DNA of 64,000 bases. Source: Shewanella acanthi. GTDB taxonomy: Bacteria; Pseudomonadota; Gammaproteobacteria; Enterobacterales; Shewanellaceae. Of this stretch, positions 30,268-42,500 are shown piece after piece (within the stretch, counting starts at the first letter, position 1; each line of letters begins with the position of its first letter). Made by a program: the position numbers and the translations under genes. The stretch is from assembly GCF_019457475.1 (NCBI RefSeq), contig NZ_CP080413.1:2976001-3040000 (forward strand), in the 5' to 3' direction. The notes beneath the pieces were generated by a model that did no database searches, had not been told where the DNA came from, and worked only from the letters and a program-made list of their open reading frames with translations.

Positions 30268-32121
30268 ATGGATCATACTCCGCAGTCGCAACTCAAGCTG
30301 TTGCTTGCCAAAGGTAAAGAGCAAGGTTACTTAACCTATGCAGAAGTGAACGATCACTTACCTGCAGACATGGTCGATTCAGACCAGATCGAAGATATTA
30401 TCCAGATGATAAATGACATGGGTATCCGCGTATTTGAAGAAGCGCCGGACGCCGATGACATGATGATGTCGGAAGACAACACAGACGAAGATGCAGCGGA
30501 AGAAGCAGCGGCAGCCCTTGCGACAGTTGAAAGTGAGCTTGGCCGTACAACCGACCCAGTACGTATGTACATGCGTGAAATGGGTACTGTTGAGCTACTG
30601 ACCCGCGAAGGCGAAATCGTTATCGCTAAGCGCATCGAAGAAGGCATTAACACTGTTCAAAGCTCTGTTGCCGAATATCCACAAGCGATCGCCATGATCC
30701 TTGAGCAGTACGAGCAATACGAAGCCGACGAACTGCGCCTGTCTGATATTATCTCTGGATTTGTAAACCCGGATGAAGAAGATTTAGGTCCAACTGCTAC
30801 CCATATCGGTTCTGAATTATCGGAAGAAGATCTTGAAGATGAAGACGACGATGAAGATGATGACGAAGATGGTGACGGTGATGGTGACGGCGATGACGAC
30901 GGCAATAAAGGCCCAGATCCTGAAGAAGCCCGTGAGCGTTTCAGCCAACTGCGCACCGCCTATGAAAGCGCCCTCAAAATCATTGAGATCAAAGGTCGCG
31001 AGCACCCAGAATCAGTTAAAGCACTGTTTGAAATCGGTGAGATTTTCAAAGAGTTCCGCTTAGTTCCCAAGCAATTTGACCGCCTAGTGAAAGGCATGCG
31101 TTCAATGATGGATCGCGTGCGTATTCAAGAGCGTCTGCTGATGAAGCTTTGCGTTGAACAGGCCAAAATGCCGAAGAAAAACTTTGTTAAGTTCTTCACT
31201 GGTAACGAGACCAATTTAGATTGGTTCGATGCAGAAAAAGCCTCAAACAAACCTTACGCTGAAGGCCTAAGAATGGTTGAGGAAGACGTACAGCGTTGCC
31301 GTAGCAAGCTGGCTGCCATCGAAGAAGAAACTGGCTTAGTGATTGCCGCCATCAAAGACATCAACCGCCGTATGTCAATCGGTGAAGCAAAAGCTCGCCG
31401 TGCGAAGAAAGAAATGGTGGAGGCAAACTTACGTCTGGTAATTTCTATCGCGAAGAAATACACCAACCGTGGTCTGCAATTCTTAGATCTTATCCAAGAA
31501 GGTAACATCGGTCTGATGAAAGCAGTAGATAAGTTCGAATACCGTCGTGGTTACAAGTTCTCGACCTATGCGACTTGGTGGATCCGTCAGGCGATCACCC
31601 GCTCTATCGCGGACCAAGCCCGTACAATTCGTATTCCAGTACACATGATCGAAACCATCAACAAGCTGAACCGTATCTCTCGCCAAATGCTGCAGGAAAT
31701 GGGCCGTGAGCCCTCACCTGAAGAACTTGCAGAGCGTATGATGATGCCAGAAGATAAGATCCGTAAGGTACTCAAAATCGCTAAAGAGCCAATCTCCATG
31801 GAAACCCCAATCGGTGACGATGAAGATTCGCATTTAGGGGACTTTATCGAGGATACCACCCTCGAATTACCACTGGACAGCGCTACCAGCGAGAGCCTGA
31901 AGAGCGCGACCCATGAGGTATTAGCAGGTCTGACAGCCCGTGAAGCGAAAGTACTTCGCATGCGTTTCGGTATTGATATGAACACCGACCACACGCTCGA
32001 AGAAGTGGGTAAACAATTTGACGTGACACGTGAGCGTATCCGTCAGATTGAAGCGAAGGCACTGCGTAAACTACGCCACCCTTCACGCTCAGAAATCCTC
32101 AAGTCATTCCTAGATGAATAG
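30268..32121 (+). CDS. rpoD: RNA polymerase sigma-70 factor RpoD
   Basis: The housekeeping sigma factor, 617 residues from the ATG at 30268 ([10 protein letters not shown]); an ATG 9 bp earlier is possible. Region 1.1 is at the N-terminus. The non-conserved domain holds an almost pure Asp/Glu/Gly run near residues 190-215. Regions 2.1-2.4 ([36 protein letters not shown]) and the 4.2 helix-turn-helix ([23 protein letters not shown]) are canonical. It ends in LKSFLDE. Confidence 0.98.
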   Translation: MDHTPQSQLKLLLAKGKEQGYLTYAEVNDHLPADMVDSDQIEDIIQMINDMGIRVFEEAPDADDMMMSEDNTDEDAAEEAAAALATVESELGRTTDPVRMYMREMGTVELLTREGEIVIAKRIEEGINTVQSSVAEYPQAIAMILEQYEQYEADELRLSDIISGFVNPDEEDLGPTATHIGSELSEEDLEDEDDDEDDDEDGDGDGDGDDDGNKGPDPEEARERFSQLRTAYESALKIIEIKGREHPESVKALFEIGEIFKEFRLVPKQFDRLVKGMRSMMDRVRIQERLLMKLCVEQAKMPKKNFVKFFTGNETNLDWFDAEKASNKPYAEGLRMVEEDVQRCRSKLAAIEEETGLVIAAIKDINRRMSIGEAKARRAKKEMVEANLRLVISIAKKYTNRGLQFLDLIQEGNIGLMKAVDKFEYRRGYKFSTYATWWIRQAITRSIADQARTIRIPVHMIETINKLNRISRQMLQEMGREPSPEELAERMMMPEDKIRKVLKIAKEPISMETPIGDDEDSHLGDFIEDTTLELPLDSATSESLKSATHEVLAGLTAREAKVLRMRFGIDMNTDHTLEEVGKQFDVTRERIRQIEAKALRKLRHPSRSEILKSFLDE

Positions 32122-32154
32122 TCTTAAGACTTAATGAGTCGATTCTTACGTTTT

Positions 32155-32181
32155 AAAAAACCCGCAATGCGGGTTTTTTTG
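32155..32181 (+). terminator. Intrinsic terminator after rpoD
   Basis: AAAAAACCCGC/GCGGGTTTTTTT with a 3-nt loop. Confidence 0.92.
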
Positions 32182-32360
32182 TGCCTGTAATTCAGTCACT
32201 CAATGTTAAATTCTAAAGCCATTAGCAGTCTGTCTGAACTTATCACGTCCGTTAGAAGTAAATATCCAGTTTAAAAGCTTATGAAATTTTACAAACTACA
32301 GGCAGTTGATTAACAGATAACCAATTGAATCAATTCGGTGAATTTCGCATCAAATCACGG

Positions 32361-32389
32361 GTGACAAGCGAAAGTAAGCTTAGTATACT
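32361..32389 (+). promoter_or_regulatory. Promoter of the tRNA gene
   Basis: GTGACA (32361-32366), a 17-bp spacer and TATACT (32384-32389), 36 bp before the tRNA. It is a near-consensus stable-RNA promoter. Confidence 0.75.
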
Positions 32390-32425
32390 GCCACTCGCTT
32401 TAGGTGATGACGATTACCTTTAGTC

Positions 32426-32502
32426 GGCCCCTTAGCTCAGTTGGTTAGAGCACACGACTCATAATCGTTAGGTCCACGGTTCAAGTCCGTGAGGGGCCAC
32501 CA
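32426..32502 (+). tRNA. tRNA-CAU, probably tRNA-Ile2 (lysidine type)
   Basis: A 77-nt cloverleaf with an encoded CCA. The acceptor is GGCCCCT/AGGGGCC, the D-arm GCTCAGTTGGTTAGAGC and the anticodon loop CTCATAA (anticodon CAU); the T-arm loop is TTCAAGT. The acceptor pairs C4-G69 and C5-G68 are TilS recognition features of minor tRNA-Ile, whereas the E. coli elongator Met tRNA has U-A and A-U there. I therefore favour isoleucine with lysidine at position 34. It decodes AUA. Elongator Met remains the alternative. Confidence 0.85.
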
Positions 32503-32510
32503 TATTCTTC

Positions 32511-32550
32511 AAAGGCTTAGTTCATTCAATTGACTAAGCCTTTGTGCTTT
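32511..32550 (+). terminator. Terminator-like hairpin after the tRNA
   Basis: AAAGGCTTAG (32511-32520) pairs with CTAAGCCTTT (32534-32543), then TGTGCTTT. Confidence 0.7.
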
Positions 32551-32650
32551 CTGAAGCTTGCGGATAGGCAGGGGGATTGCCTTCTAATGATTATCCCTTC
32601 ATTCTAGAGTATCACCTTATCCGAGCCTTTCTTGCCCCGCAGTATCATGT

Positions 32651-32700
32651 GTTAAGGAGACGGGGAACAAATGAGGAACATTTGTAGACACCACTCCCCT
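32651..32700. repeat. Nested palindrome resembling a REP-type element
   Basis: ACAAATG (32667-32673) pairs with CATTTGT (32679-32685) around a 5-nt loop; GGGG at 32662-32665 and CCCC at 32696-32699 can form an outer arm. The shape and GGGGAACAAATGAGGAACA core recall palindromes near REP-associated transposases in gammaproteobacteria. No transposase is present, and the motif occurs once in the window. Confidence 0.35.
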
Positions 32701-32759
32701 GATAAAATTTGCACCTATTCTCTACGCTATATGGTAAATCCAATCCCTCTTACTCAGCA

Positions 32760-33425
32760 CTATTTAAACCTATAGACTACCCCGACACTCAACACGTTTG
32801 TGGTGTCATTATCAAATTCAAACTGCTCCCATTTGGCATCCACCGCCCAATCCTTGGATAAATCGTATTGCAGACCAAGGCCATAGAACCAAGTATTGCC
32901 CTTCATTTTATCATGGCCGACGGGGTCACCCACATCGGTAGTCACGTATTTACCTTCCCAATCGAAGTACCCCAATTTCCCATACACGGCTATCTCATTG
33001 GTGAAGTAATAATGGTAATTCCCCGCGATAAAATACCCCTCTCCCGATTCGGGATGCACATGCTCAACTGCATCGAAAAACGCATCTGCGTCTTGATATC
33101 TTCCGGTAAATCGCACTAACACTTCACCTAAATCCTTATAACCCACCTCCAAACTCCAATGGCGGTCAAAGGCATAGCCAATCCTTACATCATAGGCGGT
33201 ATCTTTATCATCAACTTCTGTCGCGACTGCATTCATCCCTGTGGCAGTAAAGCGTCGATTCATGTCACCTAAACTGGCGGAGCTATCCGCCCAGCCAATG
33301 GAACCGCCAACATACCAAGGTTTACCCTGTTTTTGTTGGTCTGCACGAGTCGAATACTCACTGGCCTGTGCGGAAAACATCACCGACATTAGCGATAACA
33401 AGAGGATTTTATCTTTGATGTTCAT
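32760..33425 (-). CDS. OmpA-like outer-membrane beta-barrel protein
   Basis: A 221-residue protein with a signal peptide (MNIKDKILLLSLMSVMFSAQA). Alternating strands typical of an eight-stranded OmpA-type barrel follow (WYVGGSIGWADSS; YDVRIGYAFDRHWSLEVGYKDLG; GYFIAGNYHYYFT; VYGKLGYFDWEGKY; TWFYGLGLQYDLS; VLSVGVVYRFK). The C-terminal aromatic is penultimate to Lys. It has no C-terminal peptidoglycan-binding OmpA domain. Its ATG overlaps the stop of the giant gene by 4 bp, so the two proteins are made together; I infer a role in surface retention or in the same structure. Export or gating functions are possible but not shown. Confidence 0.85.
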   Translation of the reverse strand: MNIKDKILLLSLMSVMFSAQASEYSTRADQQKQGKPWYVGGSIGWADSSASLGDMNRRFTATGMNAVATEVDDKDTAYDVRIGYAFDRHWSLEVGYKDLGEVLVRFTGRYQDADAFFDAVEHVHPESGEGYFIAGNYHYYFTNEIAVYGKLGYFDWEGKYVTTDVGDPVGHDKMKGNTWFYGLGLQYDLSKDWAVDAKWEQFEFDNDTTNVLSVGVVYRFK

Positions 33426-33505
33426 AGTCTGCCCCTACGTGTAATCCCTAATCCCATTATCAATAACAGTAACCAGTAAAGGGTTAATGCCCCGCCGCCC
33501 TTAGT
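33422..33505 (-). other. GlyGly-CTERM-like sorting tail of the giant protein
   Basis: The last residues are a GGG motif, a hydrophobic run LYWLLLLIMGLG and an Arg-rich end ITRRGRL. This is the three-part pattern recognised by rhombosortase in Shewanella and Vibrio. Confidence 0.75.
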
Positions 33506-36500
33506 CACTAACTCATCGTTTATGACGAGGTTGGTTTCAACCGTTACCGTCACGCTGGCCGTCGCGGTGCCGCCATTACCATCGGCAATACTGTAGGTGA
33601 TGATTACCGTGCCGACAAAGCCCACCGGCGGTGTGAAGGTCAAGGTGTTATCCGCATTGACCACCACAGTGCCAAAATTAGCCGAGGCAGACAGTACCCG
33701 CACTACATCACCATCGGGGTCTGTGTCATTACCGAGCACATTGATGTCGATATGCGAGTCCTGCTTCATGCTCACGGTGTCATCCATTGCCACGGGCGAT
33801 TGATTATTGCTAAGAAGCACTGCAACCCCACCCGGGTCGACAATGGTGCCATTGGCTAAACCATCATCATCGTTCGGACCGCCATCGGAGATCGTTAACT
33901 GGACGCACCAATAACCCGGTACTAAGCCAGGTTGCCATACATCCCCACCCGGAGGCGGACAGAAACCAGACTCACCTTGGGCACTGTGCACCGCGTTCGT
34001 ATCATCTTCAACAAAGTTGAACCAGCCTTTTTCTGCACTGAATTTACGATATACAGCGTTATCTGGAATAACCGTACGTTGAGGCAACGTGATTTGGTAG
34101 CTTTGACCAAACTCAGGCAAGCCGCGGGCGATAAAGTCGAAGATACCGCCAACATGGTCCGCATCGGGGTCAGGGATCAGTTCATCGTCCGGCTTATCGA
34201 TATCGGCGTCACTTAACTGGGCACCCGAGTATTCACCACTGTAAGTGTATAAACCGATGCGTAAGCACACCCCAGGATCCCCTTCTACCATAAATGCATC
34301 CTGCTCAAGTCCCTGCTCTGGTAGCACGTTACACTCATCACGGGAGTCCAGATAATTAGGAATACCATCCTGATCACTGTCGGCAAAGCCCTCAATGACA
34401 TCGGGTATTAAGTCACCATCCGTGTCACTCAAGCCTAGTTCAGGAAGCGAACTCACCACTTCAAAGTAAATATCCACCACTTGAGATAACGCTGGCACGC
34501 CGTCATCGGTCACCGTCATCTGCACCACATATAGCCCTTCCGCCATACTGCTAGGATCAACCGTAAAGCTAGTCTCATCGGCATCGACATCACTAAAGCT
34601 GCCACGGGTAACCTGCCAGTGATAACTATGGCTATCGCCTTCATTAGGGTCGAAAATCTGACTGCTAATTAGCGCAAGACCTTGGTCTTTCGCTATCGTC
34701 AACCTTTCATGATCATTTTGAACCATATTCAGGCTAACTTGAGGCGCGATATTACCTTCGGTGATGGTAATGGTATGCACCCGCTTATTGCCCATATTGA
34801 TATCACCGGACAAGGATACAATCAGAGTTTCATCGCTCTCGGCGGTATTGTCCTTGAGGAGAGCAACATTGATGACCCCTTCCGTGCCCTTAGTTATCGT
34901 TAGCACGCCAGATACTAAGGTATGGTCGCTACTATCGCTGGTACCTGACACCGTATAGGGGATCGCCAACGGATAGGTGGGCGACACGCCGTTTAAGTGC
35001 ACACCAATAGTGGCGTTTTGCCCTTCAATCACTTTCTGATCCTTACTTAGGGAAATCAGCGGCCGCACATAGACTAACTGCTGGGCGGTCGAGCGATTAC
35101 CATCGGCATCCGTTGCTTGCCAAAGGGCGCGGTTTACCCCAGGTTCAAAGAATGGCACGCCCGACACTAAAGACACTGGCAAAGGATTACCAAAGCGGTC
35201 AACGGCTGTTGCAACACCTAAATCCACCTTCGTGTAAAGCGCGTTAGCGTCTACAAATACCGCTGCAGGTGCCGTTACGACGGGGGCATTGGCATCGCCT
35301 ATCACCTTGATAGTCGCCGTTGCGGTATCGAAAGTGCCGTCATCGTTTCTCACCAGATAATGGATAATGACATCACCGCTGAACCCTTCTGGCGGCGTAA
35401 ATAACAGCTTGCCATCCACGACCTCAACCAAACCAAGGGAGGTCTTAGCCGAGATCAAGGCTAATAGGCCTTGGGGGCCAATATCATTGAGCAACACATC
35501 CAATAAGGTACTGGTATTCGCTGGCACCTCGAAGGTGTCATCCACCGCATCGAAGGCCACCGCAGCCACAGTGACGTTTATGTTCACCGTTACAGCAACA
35601 GAATCAAGGCGACCATCATTAACCAGATAGGTAAAGCTATCCGCCCCGACGTAATCTGCATCTGGGGTGTAAATCACATTAGGTCCTGTCCCTGTGAGCG
35701 TGCCATGCAGTGGCGCGGTGACTATCACATAGCTAAGGGTATCCCCATCCTCATCACTGCCATCAAGCACAATCGGTAAGGTCTGATTAGCCGCCGTGCT
35801 CAGTTCAAGTGGCATCGCCACCGGGGCATCATTACCCGCTGCCACATAGAAGGTCACGGTGGCCTCATTGGAGTCCAGCTCACCATCGGATACCTTAAAT
35901 ACCAGCGTATCTTCTCCAGAGAATCCCGCATTAGGGGTGTAAACCAAGGTAGGCGCATCCCCAGACAGGGTGCCGTGTGCAGGGAGCTGAATGATAGTGA
36001 AGCTCAGCGCACTGCCCTCGATGTCATAACCCGTTAATATCACACTGGCACTGCTGTCCTCATCGAGGTTAATCGATTGCTCATCGGCAACGGGGGCATC
36101 GTTCACCGCCACAATACTCAACAGCACTTTAGCAATATTACTGATGGCGCCTTGGTCATCCTTCACTTGGTACGTGAACTCATCGTAACCGTTGTAATTC
36201 AAACTTGGGGTGTATTCCACTAAGCCTGTCACGGGGTTTACGGCGACCGTGCCGAGCTGTGGCTGGGCGACGATTGTCACGCTAGAACCCAATATTGTGC
36301 CATCCACATCCAAATCATTACCGAGGATGTTGATCACCACGGGTAAGTCGGTTTCCTCCAGAATGATGTCATCATCCTTAGCCACTGGCGCATCGTTTAC
36401 GGGGTTCACAGTGATAGTGACCGTCGCAGGGTTAGAGTGCACGGGCGGCTCTTCGGGTGAAGCATTACCGCTATCATCGACCAGATAGACGAAGCTATCA

Positions 36501-39500
36501 GGGCCAAAGTAATCCTTATCTGGGGTGTAAGTGACCACACCAGTGATGGGGTCGACACTCACTCGGCCATGTTGTGGTGATTGAATAATCAATACCGTTG
36601 CGGGATCGGGTTTACCGTCCTCGATATCAGTATCGTTCGCCAGTATATCAATCTCGACCGAAGCATCTTCATCCACTGTCGCGGTATCGTCTTCGGCAAC
36701 GGGCGCATCATTCACATCAAGCACGGTAAAGTACACTGTTGCCACATTACTCATTAGCCCATGTTCATCGGCGACTTTATATTGCAGTGCATCATTACCA
36801 ACAAAGTCAGTATCCGGAGTGAATGTCAGCACGCCATTTTGCTCACTCACTTGACCATGTGCCGGTTGCTGCACAATCACGATGCTGCTGACATCCAAGT
36901 CATCCCCATCGATATCGATATCGTTTTGCAGAATATCAATATCAACTGGCAGGTCTTCATCGGTGCTCACCGCATCGCTGATGGCTTGTGGCGCATCATT
37001 GACCTCAATCACGTTAATCGTCACACTCGCCACATTGGAGCTGACTTTCAAATTATCACTCACTTGATAGCTGAAACTGTCCACACCGTTGAAGTTCAGC
37101 GCTGGGGTATAGGTCACCCTACCGTTGGTGGGACTCACAGAAACAACACCATGCAACGGCATTTGAGTGATGATAACGCTCGATGGAATGAGGCGGTTAT
37201 CATCATCGCTGTCATTGGCCAAGACATCGATAGTCACTGGGGTTTCTTCTAGGGTGGAAGTGACATCGTCAATGGCCACAGGTGCATCATTGACCGAGGT
37301 CACCGTGATGGTCACGGTGGCGGTGGCGGTGCCGCCCTTACCATCGGAGATGGTATAGGTGATAGTGACGGTGCCATTAAAATCCGCATCGGGCGTAAAG
37401 CTTAAGCTACCATCGGGATTGATGCTCACTTGCCCAGAGGTGGCGATTGCTGAAGTCACTGTCAGGGTATCGCCATCGGCGTCGGTATCATTACCCAGTA
37501 CATTAACAGTAACGGGGCCGCCATCCTCTTCCATGGTCAACACATCATCAACTGCCACCGGTACGTCATTCACGCTTACCACGTTAATCGCAATCGTGGC
37601 CACCGTTGAAACGCCACCATCGTCATCGGTCACCCTGAAGGTAAAGCTGTCAGTGCCGAAGTAATTGGCCGCAGGTGTGTATACCCTATTCGCGCCAGTG
37701 CCCGACAGTTGACCATGGCTGGGTTGACTAACAAGTGTGTAACTGGCAATCGTGCCATCCACATCGGTGCCCGACAGCGTGATATTCAGCGGCACATCCT
37801 CATTGGTGGTCAGGCTTTGGGCGTTAGCGACAGGCAGGTCATTCACATCACTGACGTTAATCACTATGGTGGCAGGTGCAGACACTCCGCCGTCATCATC
37901 GGTGACTCTGAAGGTGAAACTGTCGGAGCCAAAGTAATTGCTCGAAGGAGTATAAACGAGGTTCGCGCCACTGCCCGACAGTTGACCATGGCTGGGTTGA
38001 CTGACAAGTGTGTAACTGGCGATAGTGCCGTCCACATCGGTGCCCGTCAGGGTAATATTGAGTGGCACATCCTCATTGGTGGTCAGACTTTGGGCATTGG
38101 CGACAGGCAAGTCATTCACGTCCGCAACCGTAATGACAACGGTTGCTAACGCCGACACACCGCTGTCATCATCGGTGACGGTGAAGGTAAAGCTGTCTGT
38201 CCCAAAATAATTCGCCGCTGGCGTGTAGACTCGACTTGCCCCCGTGCCGGAAAGCTGGCCGTGGCTTGGTTGGCCAACCAAAGTGTAGCCGACAATGCTG
38301 CCGTCGATATCAAGGCCCGTTAAGGTGATATTGAGTGGCACATCCTCATTGGTGCTCAGACTTTGGGCATTGGCGATAGGTAAGTCATTGATGTCATTTA
38401 TTGTGATGCTCACCGTCGCAATGTTGGAGGTTAAGGAACCGTCAGAAACACTAAAGGTGAAGCTGTCAGTGCCGTTGAAGTTTGCCGTCGGCGTGTAAAC
38501 CAGATTAGGTGCATTCCCCGTTACACTGCCACGGGTTGGCGAGCTCAGTAAGGTGTAACTTAAGCTGTTACCGTCAACATCGCTGCCGGTTAAGGTGATG
38601 CTTAACGGCACATCCTCATTGGTACTCAGACTTTGCGAGTTCGCCACCGGCGCTTCATTCACATTGGTGACATTAATGGTAACGATGGCCGAACCCGTTA
38701 AGCTGCCATCACTGACCTGTACTGTCAGGCTATAGCTGTTAACGGTCTCATAATCGAGTGTTCCAATCAGGGTGATTTCACCCGTGGTCGGATTAATGCT
38801 GAACTTACCCGCGCTATTTCCGGCCGTGATGCTGTAGGTCACGCTATCACCATTGTTATCGCCACTGACCACGGTCACCAGTGAGAGTGGCGTTGCGGTG
38901 TTTTCGGCAACCTCAATGGTTTCAGGGCGTGCCCAGGGCGCTTCATTGATAAACTTACCAAAGCGCACCGGCGCAGTTTCGCCCGCTTCAGCGTACAGCA
39001 CCACACTCGTTGGAGTGGTATCGGTGTACCCGCCAAACGCAGACACCGTCGCCGTATTTACCCCAGGGGTAATGCCCGTTAAGCGCACTAAGCCATTGGC
39101 ATCGCTCACCCCAGTTTCACCCGAAGTCATGGTGACCGTCACCCCAGCTAAGGGCAGTTCTTCACCATCCTGCACCCCATTGTTATTCGCATCACTGAAC
39201 ACATACACCAACACAGTGGCATCGGGCTGCAGACCGAAATTGCTGCTGCCATCATAGGAGGTCATATTAATGGTTTCAGGGTTGTTATTGGTGGTCACCT
39301 CATAGCCCTGGGGCACCGTCAGGCTCAACGACAGTCCACTGCCCGATACCCGCATGAACTCAAAAGTACCACTGCTTGATGTCACGGTATCGGTAAAGCC
39401 CGTTAGGCTGAGGGTCAGACCAGGTAGCGACTGTTCCTGCGCATCTTGCACACTGTTAGCGTCGATATCCTCAAACACCGTCCCTGCCACAATGCCCGAA

Positions 39501-42500
39501 AATTGGTCACCAAATACCGCTGGGATATCGGCCTTACCATTGCTGTCTAGGGTAACCGACACACTGTTGGCTGTGGTACTGACATAGTTCGTTGGGTCAG
39601 TTTCCTCCACCGTATAGGTTTGACTGGCGGTCACGCCCGTAAAGCTGTACTGGCCATTGACTAAGGTTTGGGTCGTTGCGCCACCATTTAAGCTAATCGT
39701 TACCCCACCAATGCCGTTTTCACCCGCATCCCGGCGCAGGTTACCGTTAATGTCGTGATACACCTCACCATCGATGGTGCCTGAGACTTTTATGCCAAAC
39801 TGCAGACCGGCATTAACGTTAATGTCGCTCACAATCACCGTTTTAGTTTCGGCTGTGGTCGCCACAAAGCCCGTTGGCACGGTGATGCTCAAGCTATAGG
39901 TTGCATCGGCAAGATTACCGAAATAGAAGCTGCCATCGGATTGAGTCGTGTCCGTTACAGGGCCTGCGGTAATGGTCATCACCACGCCATTAACGCCGGG
40001 CTCGCCATCGTCATAGACACCGTTGGCATTGAGGTCATTAAACACTAGCCCCGTCACCACGCCCCGCTTCATATCAGCAAAGTTGGCCACCGTCTGTGAA
40101 CTTGGCAGGGTGATATTTTTAGAATTGCTGGTCACACTGACATAGCCTAATGGGTCTTGCTCTTCGACGCGGTAACGCCCCTCTGGCAAGGTCACATTGT
40201 AATAGCCATCGGCATCGGTCAGCACAGCAGTGACGATATCCCCAGGTTGGTAGGTTACGCCATCGATTAATACCGCACTGCTGCCTTGGTTGTAAATGGT
40301 GATAACCACATATTGCAGGCCTTGCTCACCATCATCGGAGCGGCCGTTGCCGTTATCATCACTGAACACAAACCCTGAAAGACTCCCTGCTCCGAGGTCA
40401 CCAAAATTCACTATCGCGCTACCACCTGAGGCGAAGGAGGCGGGCAACATATCGCTGGTGCTACTGACATAGCCCGCAGGGTTGGTTTCGGTCACATAGT
40501 AACGGGTGTTGGCGACAAGACCGGTAACACTGTAACTGCCATCACTTGCCGTAGTGGTACTTCCCACCACGGCACTGGACTCGTCGGTCACCGTCACGGT
40601 TACACCGGATAAACCCGACTCGGAGCCATCTTTAGCGCCGTCACCATCCTTGTCGTAGTAGACCACTCCGCGTATTTCACCTTCGGCAACCAAACCAAAA
40701 CTCACCGAGAGATTACTGCCACTGGTGTAATTGACAGTGACATTGACCGCTGAGCTGGGAATATAGCCCGAGGGGTAACCCACATTAGAGATAGTGTAAA
40801 CACCGCTGCTACTCGATGTGAAATCAAGGGACAACAAACCACCGCCACTGGTCGTGCCCGCACTGCCGCCATCAAGATTAATGGCCACACCATCAAGGCT
40901 GGGTTCACCCGTATCGAAAACCCCATCGCCGTCGAGGTCATCGAAGGTAAAGACGGTGATGTGAGAAACCACTCGTACTGGAATATCAATGGCAGCGGTC
41001 GATGCACCAATCACAGTGACATTTTTAGTGGTTTGCGTATAACCCGAGGCCAACGCATTGCGGATGCGATAGTTCCCCGCGGCAAGTCCCGTCACACTGT
41101 AACTGTCGCCGTTATCAACAAAGGTGTAATCCACGCCAGAAGTCAGCAGCACACCGGCTTCGGTGAAGATCTCAACCGATTGAGAACTGAAAGCCGATTC
41201 AGTGCCGACTTGATAGGTATCATCGCCATTATCATCGACAAATACGGTGCCCGCGATAGACCCTACAGGGGCTGCAAAGCCACCATTCACCGCCTCAAAG
41301 GTATCGGGCGGCACATCACGGAAACCCTGCCAGTCTTTTTGCAGTGGGTCTGTGTTAGACGCAGAAGAGGAATAGAACACCCCAATGCCAACATTGGCAT
41401 CGTAGTTGGCGAAGGAGTCTGGGAAGTCATCCACAGGGATGCGTACATCGAGGTAAAAATCGTGACTCTTACCGCAAATCACTGAGGTATCTTCGGTCAC
41501 GGTAACAGCGGATAGCGCCTTATCGGCAGCAGTCGCATTAGAGCCCGCGGCAATATAATCTTTCACCGCCGCACCATCATCAATCAGATAATTGCTGTTG
41601 GTGTCTTGGTAGAGCCAGACCCTATCGAGCTTACTGGACGCATAGGTGCCGTCGATATCGATAATGTAGTCATTAGTACCGTCGTTATCGATATCAATCA
41701 AGAAATCCCAGTGGGCACTTTGTAGGCCAGGACCATTACGACCACTCTCCGATGGGTTAGCATCGAGACGCATCCTCAGCACGAGATACGCATCATTGGT
41801 GGTAGCAAGATTGGTATCGGTATCCTCGTACTTAATCCAAGTACTGGGCATAGCACCGGGGCTTGCACCATCGGCTGAGCAAGAAGCAATATCGATAGCC
41901 GATGGCTGCACCGCCGCGCCGCCATTGGTGGGATCGCTTGAGCTTTCATGGTCGTACACCACCTGACCGCCCACGGTGTAGGGAATAAAATTATTGATAG
42001 CACTTGAGCCGCCGGCATTCGGATCGCCCGCTTCTGGCTGAGCATTAACAATGACTTTAATTAACAGGTAATCGGTTTCGATGCCGTCAGTGACTTTAAT
42101 CTTGAAGTAATCAACACCATAAAAGTCAGCATCTGGTGTATAGGTCAACACGCTTGGGCTCGATCCCGTGCCACTTACCGTAGCAGTACCATGCAGGCCA
42201 TCGGTTTCCAGACTCCAAGTAAGGGTGTCACCACTGTTTAAATCAACGGCGGTAACACTCGGGGCAACCCAAGCAATAGGCGACTCATCCTCATCAATCG
42301 TCACGGTGAGCGGCGCAGATTGCGCAATCACTGGCGGAGCATTGAGGGGATCGCTACCATTGGCGATTTCATCGCCATCGGAAATACCATCGCCGTCAGT
42401 ATCCGTCAGCAGTGGATTAGTGCCATAGGTGACTTCGTCGGTATCACTTAAGCCGTCGTTGTCGTCATCGGGGTCGATAACATCGGGCACGCCATCGCCA

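Noticed and set aside
36761..37252. 163-codon open frame on the opposite strand of the giant gene
   Set aside because: It is a shadow of the repeat-coding strand; its His/Ile-rich composition is an antisense artefact and there is no ribosome site.
35285..38647. Regularly spaced repeats that might suggest a CRISPR-like array
   Set aside because: Units are about 270-300 bp, lie in frame inside one coding sequence and encode cadherin-like domains; there are no short direct repeats with unique spacers.
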